From Earliella scabrosa (lineage: Eukaryota; Basidiomycota; Agaricomycetes; Polyporales; Polyporaceae), in NCBI GenBank assembly GCA_022605405.1, contig JABYQQ010000007.1, positions 2,232,001-2,296,000 of the forward strand: a DNA stretch of 64,000 nucleotides, given 5' to 3'. The notes below the pieces were generated by a model. That model saw only the letters and a list, made by a program, of their open reading frames with translations. It was not told the origin of the DNA and did no database searches. Below are positions 33,184 through 44,303 of the stretch, in pieces (position 1 is the first letter of the stretch; each line of letters starts with the position of its first letter). The translations under genes were made by a program, and so were the position numbers.

Positions 33184-35433
33184 TCAGCCTGCATCGCGCT
33201 CCCTGTCCTCTTTCAGACCGCTCTGCTCCATTACCGGTGCCTTTCTTGCATCAGAGGTAGACCGCTTGTCATCTCCTGATGTTCCCCCATTGGCATCTTC
33301 CTCATGTTGACACTCCTGGGAGCGTCGACGCTTTCTTCCTTCCAATATCTCACGCTTCCAGTTCCAATCATCGAGATGATGATCTGACCCCCCGATCGCA
33401 CCCGCTACCCGCTTCGCTGCCGTTGTGGTCTCGTCTTGCGCTGTCTTGAGCATCTTAGCCTGCTTTTTCTTGAACTTGGTAAGATGTTCGATGCTGTTCC
33501 GGTAACATCATCAGTGCCGTGCGCGCGGAAAGGGCATCTAAGTTACAACATACCCCCACAGCGCGAACTCCGCCTTGCTAATCTCGACCTTTGACATGTC
33601 GACGCCGCGCTCTTCTAGGACCGACACGAACTTCCTGAAGTGCTATACATTTATATGGTGAGCCCACGTCCATAGTAGACACCCGCCATTGCCACTCGCC
33701 TCTATTGAAGTTCTGATGTTGATGCTATCTGGTTAGAGTGACAGCTTCCCCATGAGGCGAGCCCCTGAACATACCGATAGTGCCCTGAGAGAGGGGAGAG
33801 CGTATGGATCAGGCCGTCCTTCACCGATATCAATCCCGCAGATGTGACAACGCCACCAGCTAGGAACGACGAATGCTGGAAGTTGCCTGGCGCTGTTATC
33901 ACGCCATTGGAGGGATGGTACAACGACAAGAAGTCGACAGACGTTACCTTTGATCCCGACGAAGATGTTGACTTGGGGAGCCCAGCAATGAGCCAGTCGC
34001 ATCGCCACATGGACTATTGTGAAGACGTACAGTTCTTGTCCTAACGACTGGTCAGCTGGATGCGAACTTGGCAGGATACTCAATGATGCGTACTGAGACA
34101 TAGATCCAAGTATTCCGCCTGACCGTCTTCCGGAGCAGCTTCTCCAGCAACCCTCTCAAGGTGAAGTTCTTCAACAACATCCTCTTGATGGGGTTCTTCG
34201 ACTTCCTTTTGAAGCCTACGTAGTGCATCATCGCATTCTCCTCTTCCCCGGAAAGCGACGTATCCGAGCTGGACAGGGAACTGGAGCTAGAAGACTGTGC
34301 GGTGAAACTATTACGCGGTGCTATAGAGCTTGTGCCAGGAGTGGGGTCGTCGAAGGGAACTATACCCTTTCCTTCTCCAGCATCTTTCCAGCGGCCGGCA
34401 GTGGTATCCACGAGTTCGCCATTTCGAGCCCACCGGAGCTTCCCCGAGTTGTCAATCGTGACCAGATAATTGAGACCTAATCGACAATCATCAGCATCTG
34501 TCACACTGTGGATTGTCAGTACATATCACTAACGTTGCTCGGGCGACAGATACGTTATACGCTGCAGCTCCAAGAACGGTCATCAGAGACTGGGACAATC
34601 CATCGACGTATGGCCTTTGAATGGAGTACCTCGGTTTCCAGTTGTTCTCGAGGGCATTCTTTCAGGGATAGGTCTTTGCCACCGCCATAATCGAGCCTTT
34701 GAAAGCTCAGTCTCCATAGATAAGCTAAGCGAGTGAAAAGCACATACCACCTGAAGAAGTTCTCTGTAGTATCCTCCTTCTTCCATCGCTCATGATAGAA
34801 CTAACGGTCGTGTTAATGCCCCAATGTCTGCACATATCAAGAGCTATACCTTCACTGAAACTGGTTAGCAGAGACTCGAGCTACCACGGATATGGCAACA
34901 TGGCTTACAGTTCGAGCCATAGCGATGCTTGCTGCGTCCGCCACGAGGTACCGGTGGTTAATCCCGGAGGACCGGATGACCAGGGTTGAACGTGCTCACC
35001 CGTCAATCAACTCCAGCCAATGCTGCGTCTCAAGGTGCTTCCGCGCGGCCTCCGCATGAGACAGCTCTTTGCCGCGTTGCGAGAGCATGTCATTTCCGTC
35101 CTGGAGCCTGCCCACGAGGAAGACGCCTCTCCTCCAGCGATCGCGACTAGTGTTTCTGCCCTGCGCATCGGCATCTCTATCGAGCTGCTCGCAGTGTTTG
35201 TGGCGCATGCGATCGAAAGCTCAGTGGGAAGCCTTGGCACGAAACGATCGGGCGTGGTGGCGCACCTTCATCCGCGCGTGGACCGCGAGGTCTGTCCAGA
35301 GAAAGTCGGGGCCCAAGTATCTCTTCCGCATCCGCTGCCGCCAGACTTTCTGGATCCGCGTCGCTGCATTCTGTCGGGTGATCTCCTCGAGCTCTGGACT
35401 GGGCTTGCGGAGGGTCTCTTCGAGTGCCTGCAT
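33184..35433 (-). CDS. IQ calmodulin-binding motif protein (plant IQM-like)
   Basis: Start [16 protein letters not shown] at the complement of 35431-35433. An IQ motif ([19 protein letters not shown]) lies around residue 25, predicting calmodulin binding. The rest resembles the fungal/plant IQM type: [36 protein letters not shown] and [14 protein letters not shown], a Ser-rich insert, [15 protein letters not shown] and [14 protein letters not shown], a region with [20 protein letters not shown], then a Lys/Arg-rich C-terminal tail. About ten introns. The role is unknown in fungi; a Ca2+/calmodulin-regulated function is inferred. Some internal exon borders are approximate. The stop is complementary to 33184-33186. 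Confidence 0.78.
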
Positions 35434-35900
35434 GTCAATCTGGCTTTAGGCACCCACGCAGCCTCTCCGGCCACTGTTAAACCCCCACCTCCTCCCATGA
35501 CGTCATTGCCATCCTACTGCGGCCCGGATTCCAGTCCAAGTCCCGACTGTGTATGTACGTACGGCGACTTGCAACCTGCTCAAACGCGGGCGGAAGGGAA
35601 GAGATGGTCATCAGGTGACATTGGAAGTCGTACTCTGTACATGCAGATTTTCGGATATAACGTAGAGTCCATGCATTCCAGCCACATTCCTAATATGATT
35701 AAAGTGCTACACGGTGTATGTTGCAGGGATATACGAGATGTGCTTGGCCAGAGACAGAGACGTGTGATGGTACTATAAAGCATGACAGTGGGATGTGGGA
35801 GTGTGTATGTGGAGTGCAGACAAGATGACATGCAACGATGATCGTGAGATATGCGACAGGGAACATGGCAGACAGATCAGAGTCAGACAACGCGGCCCAT
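35434..35900. other. Intergenic region between IQ-motif gene and MAPKKK gene
   Basis: About 470 bases with the promoter of the IQ-motif gene and the 3' UTR of the kinase gene. No feature I can name. Confidence 0.5.
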
Positions 35901-38900
35901 TTACTTGAACCCGTTGAAGGTCCAGCCCGGCTGGAGTTCGAGATAAGCGTGCTTCCGCAGCTCGGCAGCGGACGGACGTTCGTCAGGATCCCTGCATAAA
36001 CTGTCAACTTCTGTGCGCACGGACAGCCAGCATCGATCAAGACTTACGCAGCAAAGCACTTCAGTCTGAAGTCGTCGGCCAAGGAAGACAGCTGGATGCC
36101 CTCGGGAACTGGGGGTGCCTGCTTCGTCGAGTACAACTAGAGACAGAATTGTCATCAGATTGTGCGTGAGCTTCACGTAGTACACACTCACGTGTATGAG
36201 GACAGCCATGGCTTCCTGTCCAAGCCAAGGTCGCTGGCCCGTCCACATCTCGAAGACAACACATCCGACGCTCCAGATGTCGATCTTGGAGTTGTAGCCC
36301 TTACCCTTCGAGTTGACGACTTCGGGGGCCATCCAGAACACGGTGCCCTGCATGGACGTGTACGCAGCCGCCATGTTGATATCTTCCGTGCGTTTCGAGA
36401 TACCGAAGTCTGAGATCTTGCAGATACCAGACGTCTCGACGAGGATGTTGTCCGCTTTCAGATCCTACAGGATATGTCAGAGAGCGTACGTCATGCAGTC
36501 TGGCGGAGAATACGAACCCGATGCAGGATACCTCGGGAGTGAAGGTACTCCAGGCCGCTCAGGATCTGACCCGTGAAAGACTTCGTGACCTCTTCGTCGA
36601 AACGACCGTGTTTGCGTAGACAACTCGCGATAGAACCACCAGGAACGTATTCCAAGAAGCTGCAAACCAAGGTCATTACACGCGCTCAATCGACGAAATC
36701 GGATACACTCACATGCTCAAGAACGTTGGCGTTTCCTCGAAACCAAGATACTGCACGATGTGCGGGTGGTCGAGATCTTTCAGAGTCTCGCTTTCAAGCT
36801 TGAGAGCCTCCACGACGCTGACTTGGCGAGAATCGTCCTTGTCGCTGGCTGTCCGGGGTATCTCGACTTGCTTCACAGCAATCATCTCGCCCGTGGTCGC
36901 GTTCAGCGCGAGGTACACTCGGCCGTACGTGCCCTTCCCAATGAGCTCACCACGCACCCACCGGAATATGGCTTCGCAACGACATCAGCTCATACGCCTA
37001 TCCAACTCAAATACGGACAACTCACGTTTGACACCTCCACCTGGTGACGCGTCAGCCGACGACGATAGCGATCCCTTGCCCTGCTCTGTCGTGACCTCTT
37101 CCAGCTTGCTGCCCCACAGCTTCGTGTGCCGCTTGCGCGACAACGGAGCAACAGTCGAGTCGTCTCCACGCGACGTGCGGTCCATCTGCCGCTTGTGCTC
37201 TGCTGCGACCACACGGATGGACTTCTTGTGCTTGAAGCGATGCTGAGGCGCTTGAACCGCCGGTGCCTCCGTCGCTATTGGGGACGTACCACCAGATGGC
37301 GCATCGATGACTGGCTTGTCGAGATCGTGCTCAGGGAAGTACTCCTCGAGCTTCTCATACATGACCTCCGGAGGCGGACGCGGAGCCCATGTCATGTCGA
37401 AGTTGTTGTCGAACTTGCTGATCCTGTCCTTCAGCTTCTTCGTGGACTGCGTGATCGCACCCGTTCGCCTGGGCGTGCGCGGAGCCATCGTGGGAGGCAT
37501 GAAGTCTGGAGGAGCCGGAAAGTTGGCAGGCGGCGACCTGCCGAAATCACCACTGGTCGATGATCCGGGAGTGTTGGGCTGTGATGAGGGGAAGACGAGC
37601 GGAGCTAACGGAGGGCGCGTGTTCTTGTGAAGGCTAGCAGACTGCTGCGACTCAACCGCCTTCGGTGGCTTCTTAGCCCAGATCGTACCGCCGCCGCTAT
37701 CATCGCTGTCCGACGACTCATCATGATGCTGGTTCCCGTTGAAACGATTGACAAGGGTGGATCCAGATGAGGTCGACAAAGCGGACATCTCAGTGGTGGG
37801 CGGAGGTGTAGGTAGCTGTTGGCCAGGAGCGACCTGAGGCTTTGGTGGAGGTCGGACCGTGCCTTCAGCGGCGGTCTCATCAATGAAGCCTTTCATCCAC
37901 GTGCGGTCGTCCGCCTGAATCGTATGCGAACCGTTGTCTTCGTCGATGGCGCCACGCCTGATGAAAGCGGTACCAGGAGGATCGTTGGACATACTGGACT
38001 GGGCTTCCATCGCAGAAATGAATGTTGACGTGGAAGTGCCAACGGGGCTGCGAGGGGGTGTCCGCGGCCCTCGGATGGGATAGTCCGGCACACCGGTTGA
38101 AATGTCTGACTGCTGATCCATGTCGGGATGCGGCACGCGTGCTCCATCGTCACGATATGAGTACGAGGGGCCATATCCATGCGCGGAAGGCGGGGGTCGT
38201 TGGGGATCGAACGAGTTCTCCGGGTTTGAGTTTTGGGGAGAGTGCATGCGACGGGGCTGGGTGAACGGAGCAGCGCTAGACTCGCCGAGAGAGGAGCGTG
38301 GGCGGGGGTATGGATCTTGAGCGGGAGAGCCAAGATAGCCGTTGGTCCCAGAAGGGCTCACATACGATGTGGCTATCTGGCGAAGATAGTTTGAAGGTGA
38401 GAGAGCCGAACGCACGACGTCTGGCGAGAGCCCGATGTCCGTGTGAGCAGACATGATCTCCCCAGCAGGCGAGCCGCCGGGTAGTGGAGGTCCTCCCGAT
38501 GAACTGCCCCCCGTCGACGGCCGAGTGATCATTGGCAAAGGAGGAGGTTGCTGCGGGACCCTCGAACCGCGACCAGGCTGAAGACTGGCTGGATGCTTGT
38601 TGTAAGCTCCTCTCATATCGGTCATGCTCTTGGCACCGTGACGCATGAGGCTCGGTGATGGTGCGGACGAGGTTGGCTTACTGTCTGGCTTGCTTGTAGG
38701 TCCTACCGAGTGTTTCCAGTTGACTGGCCAATTGATGGGCACCTTGTTCCGCCTACGTGAAGATTCTGCAGGCCCACTGCCGGAGCCAGTGCGGAAGGTG
38801 AGTGGATTGATGGCGGATGGTGAGGTCAAAGGGAAGCGTGTAGCGGTGCGCCCTTCCTGAGGGGTCGTAGGGCGATCCTTCTTGTAGCCGCTGGCAGGGA

Positions 38901-40646
38901 CGTCGGTAGGCACGATTGTCCACGCGTCGTTTCGCTGCCTACTATCAGAGAGTTCTGGTTCGGGACCTCTGCCATATCGCCCGCCATCCTTGCGACTGTC
39001 GACTTCTCGCCGTTTTCGACCATCCCTTTCCTTGTCGTCTCGTACAGGTCCACGCCACTGACGGTCTGAATAGCTGGATGGCTGACCATCGTTCGTGTAA
39101 GTCCTCTCCCGTTCGCGTTCTGTCCCCGCTTCTGACTGGGCGTCGGATGGTAGAGGCGGCAGAGGATGCGAGACGTCGAACCGAGACGCTTGTGGGGAGG
39201 TGCCAGGCATTGGGCTTGCGCCGATATCAGCATGGTAAGGGGAGGTACGGTAGGTATGGGACTCTGGACTGTGCACGGCCGTACGCTCTGGAGAAAGGAT
39301 GTGCCCTGGAGATCGTGAGCGGTGATATCCAGCAGGGGAAGACGGGCGTTGAGCTGGATTGGGCAGGGCACGAGAGTGGATGGCAGAACGACCATAGTCC
39401 CGGACACTCTGCGGACCAGGATCTGTGTCGCCATGGTCCAGATCGTCCGAAACAGATGCCTCATACCCGACTTCGGCGTGATGAGGTTCGCTCGCAGAGG
39501 ACTGGCTTCCTTGTCGTAGCCTACGATTCCGATTCGGGCGGAGAGGTTCACATAAGATGGCTTGCGGCAAGACCGGAGGAGGTATGGTGTTCACAGTGGA
39601 GGTGGGGATCTGATCGTAAGAAGGCTCATGGACGGATGCAGACGAGTGCGAAACCAATAGTTTCAGACTGCCAGTGCTATCACCTCGCTCTTTGTAGAGA
39701 GCGAACAGTTCCTCGTCAGTGAGGGCCTCTCCGATAGCGAATTGATTGATCTCCGTTCGGTAGATGGCAAACTTGGACTGGTCCTCATCCGAGATTTGGA
39801 GCTGTGCGATAATAGAGGGTCTGTAAGGTCCATGCACTTCAGGCATACACACGCACCTTGGTGAAGATGCGCTCGCGTATGAACGCGGGAGTCATAGCGC
39901 CGGTGATATCAACAATATGCAAGTTCTCGGCATCCGTCGTGACGAGCACAATGACCTTGTCCATCGGATTGGAGCGATACACATGCGGGGGAGTGGGCAT
40001 GTACGAATCAGGGGTAGAGACGGTTGGGGACTGCGTGGTTGGTCAGTTCAATGAGATGAAGGCTGAGAGATACGAGACGTACAGTGGCTGGACGCGAGCC
40101 GCTCGACGAATATCTCCTCTCATGGGCCTGAGCATTGGCTTGAGACCTCACAAACTGGCGGGGTGGGCGCGAGGCTTGAGGTGTACTGTCGTGCCGATCC
40201 ATGGCCACCGCGGGGTTGAACATCTCCTGACGAAAGGTACCCGTGCCCTCACCGTCGTTGAATTGGATGGTGGAAGCACTAAGGCCCGGTGTGCTTGGCG
40301 GCGGAGTGGATTCGACTGCAGGAGAACTGGTGCTTGAAGGGGAAGAAAGGGCAGGGTTGGACGGATTTGAACGGGAAGACGGGTAGATGTTGGTGGTCAA
40401 GGGCGGGGGCATGGTGTGAGGGTTAGGACCACTTGGGAACCTCGCATGCGTGAACTGCTCTGTTGACGGCAGGGAGCGTGAAGGGGTGGGTAGTGGCCGA
40501 GGGTAGCCATAAGGATTCGGTGGTGGGGGCGGCGCGACATCCTCCTCGCTGCTCGTTTCTGGGGACGCGTTACTGACGACCAGAACACGACGGCCACGCC
40601 GGAGCGGCTTTCTCGTGTATGCGGCGGATCTCCCGTCGTCGGACAT
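35901..40646 (-). CDS. MAP kinase kinase kinase, BCK1/Mkh1 type
   Basis: Start [20 protein letters not shown] at 40646; roughly 1,400 residues. The first 200 are Pro/Ser-rich. After a short intron comes [20 protein letters not shown]...[12 protein letters not shown], which reads as a Ras-binding-like ubiquitin-fold domain similar to those of fungal MAPKKKs. A very long disordered Pro/Ser-rich region (one exon from about 37010 to 39800) precedes the C-terminal kinase: [11 protein letters not shown] (P-loop), IAVKQVE (Lys), HR-DLKADN, DFGISK, and APE in VFWMAPEVV. The [16 protein letters not shown] lead-in matches Bck1/Mkh1 rather than Ste11. It would head the cell-wall-integrity MAPK cascade, below PKC. 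The stop is complementary to 35901-35903. Confidence 0.92.
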
Positions 40647-41615
40647 GTTGAACGCAGATCAGTGAATGAAGAGGGAAGCGGGTGCGAGACAGCCAGGGAG
40701 GCCGCGGGCGGGCGCGATCAGAGACGATGAGGAGGGGAGGATGGGGGTGCGGAAGGGAGAGAGGATGCGCGCAGAGTCAGACCGCCAAGGGATGCCTGCA
40801 CCGGGGAGATTGTGGCTGTGAACGCAGGGGGGGCGGGGAGGACGAGAGCGGCGACGAGAACGTCGTCGTGCTAAACGACGAAGAAGACGACCAGGCGAAT
40901 GCCCAAGGCACACTCGCCTACCGCCGGCTGACTAAGCATCGGCATACCGACCCCCGCAAGTCCCCGGCGACCGTTATTGCCATTCTTGGTAAGTCCTCCA
41001 TCCTCCGTCGCAGCCATCCTCCAAGCGCTCGATAGCGCCTTCTAGCATTCCGCTCCGAGCACACATGAGCTCCTCATGCCCACCCTCTCCCTCATTGCTC
41101 CCCCTTCTCCGGCTCACTCGGGCCCTCGCACATAATCTCTGCCTCAGCCGAGCCCAGATGCGCTCTTCACCACCGTGTGGCCCGCCATGCGGTCCTCGCT
41201 CGCGTGCGGCGACTCCGGCGATGTCTGCCAGACGCGCGCCCTCCGCTGCGCACAATGGACCCTGCTTCCGCAGAGGTCTCCACTGTCCGAAGCCATGAGA
41301 ACTCCAGAAGCCTCATTGCTGCAAACAGCCATCTCACCAAATCATGACCCTGTCAGGCCCCTTCGCGATCATCTGATTGTCGTCCCCGTATTGACCATTC
41401 AAACCCAAGTACATATATGATATTCACACCCACTCCATGTCCCGAGAAGGCATCCGTGCCTTCACACGGATCTCACGGCTGCAGGAAATGGTCGAGAATC
41501 ATGAAACGAAAGCGAATGTTACAAAGTCCGTACAGATACATGCAACAATGCGGTCGACGACCGCTCCCCATAGTACATACACACCCCGTATCGCAGGCCC
41601 GAGACATTAACCCGC
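40647..41615. other. Long upstream region of the MAPKKK gene
   Basis: Almost 1 kb between two minus-strand genes. It is GC-rich near the kinase start, with purine-rich tracts on the plus strand (about 40680-40880). Short open frames occur on both strands but none looks like a protein. Probably a large promoter and 5' leader of the kinase gene. Confidence 0.45.
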
Positions 41616-42779
41616 CTATCGAGGTGCGCGCTCACCAAATGTGCCGTCATCGAGGTTTAGCTGTGAGATCGGAGATACATTAACCGCACCAGACTCGAGG
41701 ACATCTCCATGAACACACCTTCGGCAATTCTGCACGCTCTTCCAACATGTTCTCGCCCCAGCAAAGCAACTTCAGAACCCCGACAAGCTTGGCCTCCTTG
41801 CCCTGACTGAAACTCTCCAGTATCGCCGCATTCACTTCCGCCGCAGTCTTCATCCGTTGGGCGGGTGACAGAAGCTCACTCACGGAGGTCGGCATCATGG
41901 GGGACGACTCAAATGCCAATAGCGCCATGGTGCGCTCCAGCTCCGCGAGGAACTCAGGGCTTTCTTCGCCACGAGGAGCGAGTTCTTCTTGGGCAAACTG
42001 CAGCGCATCGGCTATCTTCCCTTGCCGTATGTACTCAATGAGCTTCTGCTGCTGTAGCCGGAAGTACAGTGATGGATTGGTGTCGAGTATCTACAAACGT
42101 GACGTGTTAGCATCATAACTACACTGAAACGCGAAGATGTAAATCATATTGAAGACTGAAGTTTTGGTGTAGAGTCTCACCATCGACCCCTAGAGGTCTC
42201 GGCGTGGTGCATGAAAGTTTTAATCCTCTAGCGGCCGTTTCGAATGGCCTAACCAGGAAGCTGAGAGGGACACTCACATCGGGGTTTAGGTCATTCACTC
42301 TTGTTATCGCATCACCGACATCACCGCGCTGCAGCGCCTCCCGGATGTTCATCCTGTTCTCGATGGAGTCGAAATCGACGGGTGCCTCTAATCCCGCCTC
42401 TTTAGAAAACTCTTCAGCTGCCGTCTTATAGCCCTCGATAACGAGGTAGTCCATAACGAGCCGATTCAAATCACTACAAAGGTTGGTACGTCAGCCTACG
42501 GGTTCCACAAGAGCAATGTGAAAGTGGCGGCGACAACAAGTCAGATAATACATGCAATTTGTTTAACTCTTCAATGAGATTCAGAGAGATTCCCATTATG
42601 TGTTGCTCATCCTAGCAGCGCGCGCATATTCGTAACAGGACGGGGACTCACTCTTTCGAAACCTGTACGTCATGCAGTCGACGTTCCCACTCCTCCTGAT
42701 ATATCTTCGCCTTTGGTTGGGCAGGCTGGCAAGCAATTAGTGAGACAGCATGATACAGAAGAAGGGGGCAACAGACCAT
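41616..42779 (-). CDS. GID8: GID8/TWA1-type LisH-CTLH protein of the GID/CTLH ubiquitin ligase
   Basis: Start ATG complementary to 42777-42779, followed at once by an intron, then PAQPKAKIYQEEWERRLHDV. A 178-nt intron (42474-42651), long for this region, precedes the LisH motif LNRLVMDYLVIEGYKTAAEEF. The CTLH part (SIENRMNIREALQRGDVGDAI, NDLNPDILDTNPSLYFRLQQ) and the CRA part (QKLIEYIRQGKIADAL, FAQEELAPRGEESPEFLAELE, ESFSQGKEAKLVGVLKLL) follow. The last exon reads LNLDDGTFGERAPR, stop complementary to 41616-41618. GID8 is a scaffold of the GID/CTLH E3 ligase, which in yeast degrades gluconeogenic enzymes. Confidence 0.92.
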
Positions 42780-43134
42780 GAGGAGCACGACGAAGACGAC
42801 GGGCAGAAGATTTATGAGAACAAACGACTTTAGGGCAAGCCGGCTCCCTAAACGCGCGTCTACCTATGTTGAAGCGCTTATAACTAGGACTTCAATACCA
42901 TTGCAAAGCTCCAAATTCTGAGAACTATCACACAAGTAAGTATGGCCAAGTACGCATGCGTAACATATGCAACGTGAGATAGTCGGTGGTCGAACATGTT
43001 GCACGCTTGCCACGATAACGGTGGGCTGCAGATGAACTCGGAACGTGCTCCTCAGCGATCGGTGCAGTATGGCCATACACTGCGACGAGCATACAGATTG
43101 ACGAGATGCCATGAGCATATTAGACTGTGACACA
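42780..43134. other. Intergenic region between GID8 and RRP15 genes
   Basis: About 355 bases; promoter of GID8 and 3' UTR of RRP15. Nothing else seen. Confidence 0.5.
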
Positions 43135-43918
43135 TTAGGCTTTTGATACGATCCCGCCCGAGCGAATGATGTCCAGGAAGTCGTCCTGTCCCAGAGTTGC
43201 TGAACGAACGTCAGGAACGGTACCATGCCGGAAAGCGGGGATATTCACCTTCCTTCCCCCGCCCGATGATATTATCCTTGTGTTTTCCTTTCTTCTTCTT
43301 GTCGTGGATCGCAGGTGCTGGTAGCGTTGGTTTGCCTGTCCCGCGTTGGGCCTTCAACTCCTCTGCCGCGGCATTTGACGCAGCTTGCGACTGCTGAATA
43401 GCATTGAAGAGCTTGACCACTGCATTTCCCGTCAGAGTGAGAGATCCGACAGACTGAGTAGCGCGATAGAATTCACCTCCTCGTTGTGCTACCTTCCTGA
43501 GAGCGCGCTCGCCTTCTCCTCCCCATCCACCGATCACATCCGTTATCCGCCCGCGATCCTCCTTTTCCTTCCGCTCTACCTGTAAAACTTGTTTCCCCTT
43601 TGCCTCCAACTTCTCCTCTCTCCGCTTCTTGGCCAGAGACGGTTTGAGGGACAAGGGTGCTTCCGGGGCGTTGGTAGTGAGCAGAGATTGTAGCGTCGCA
43701 CCAAAGTTGACAGCATCTGTTGCCCGACGCTTCCGCTTGGAGGTCTTCTTGGATTTGGCCAGCTGCGCCTCCGCGATCTCGTCCTCGGTATCGGGCTCAC
43801 TAGCCTCGGAACTTGGTCCTGAATTCGAGGAGAACTCGGACCCAGAGAGCATCTCCTCCTCGCGTTCATGTTCAGAAAGCTCCGCTTTAGCTACTTTTTG
43901 ACGTTTAGCGGGAGGCAT
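43135..43918 (-). CDS. RRP15: Ribosomal RNA-processing protein 15
   Basis: Start MPPAKRQKVAKAELSEHER at the complement of 43916-43918. The N-terminus is acidic and Ser/Glu-rich with nuclear-localisation-type basic clusters (SKKTSKRKRRA). The Rrp15 domain has FGATLQSLLTTNAPEAPLSL, KKRREEKLEAKGK, RITDVIGGWGGEGERALRKV and, after an intron, VVKLFNAIQQSQAASNAAAE. The final exon reads ATLGQDDFLDIIRSGGIVSKA, stop complementary to 43135-43137. Rrp15 acts in the nucleolus in pre-60S rRNA processing (27S to 25S/5.8S). It is divergent from the ankyrin/DIL gene. Confidence 0.9.
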
Positions 43919-44303
43919 GGCGTTGGTGAGACCGACAAAGTAGAGGGTGAGGACGAAGCAGATGGAATCTCGCGCGTTGACTTGTAGAGCGGCAAATATG
44001 AAGTCTTGGGGCACGTGGTTCAAGTGTCATTGTATGAAGCGCCCATAGAAGTCGACCGGTTGCAAGGTCCAAGTCCGTCAAGTGTACTACCTCCCGTTCC
44101 AACGCCGTACATGCTTTCCTAGCCTCCGCACCTTGCCTCTCAACCCCCATCTCTCAGCCGTACTCCGCAGTGCTGCTTGAACCTACTCAGAGCGACGATC
44201 CGCAGATCCCGCCGTTGTCAGCCGACCTGCGTAGCCCCATACTATCGCAACGCGCTTCACTGGTCAACTCAACGCTCGTGCTCCCGACACGCAAGGCCTC
44301 CGG
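43919..44303. promoter_or_regulatory. Divergent promoter region (RRP15 / ankyrin-DIL gene)
   Basis: A 385-base gap between two head-to-head start codons. No clear TATA box on either side; a housekeeping-type TATA-less shared promoter is likely. Confidence 0.45.

Noticed and set aside
35020..35778. Plus-strand frame of 252 codons opposite the IQ-motif gene
   Set aside because: It is the shadow of coding exons on the minus strand (IQ motif and flanks), extended by chance into the intergenic part.
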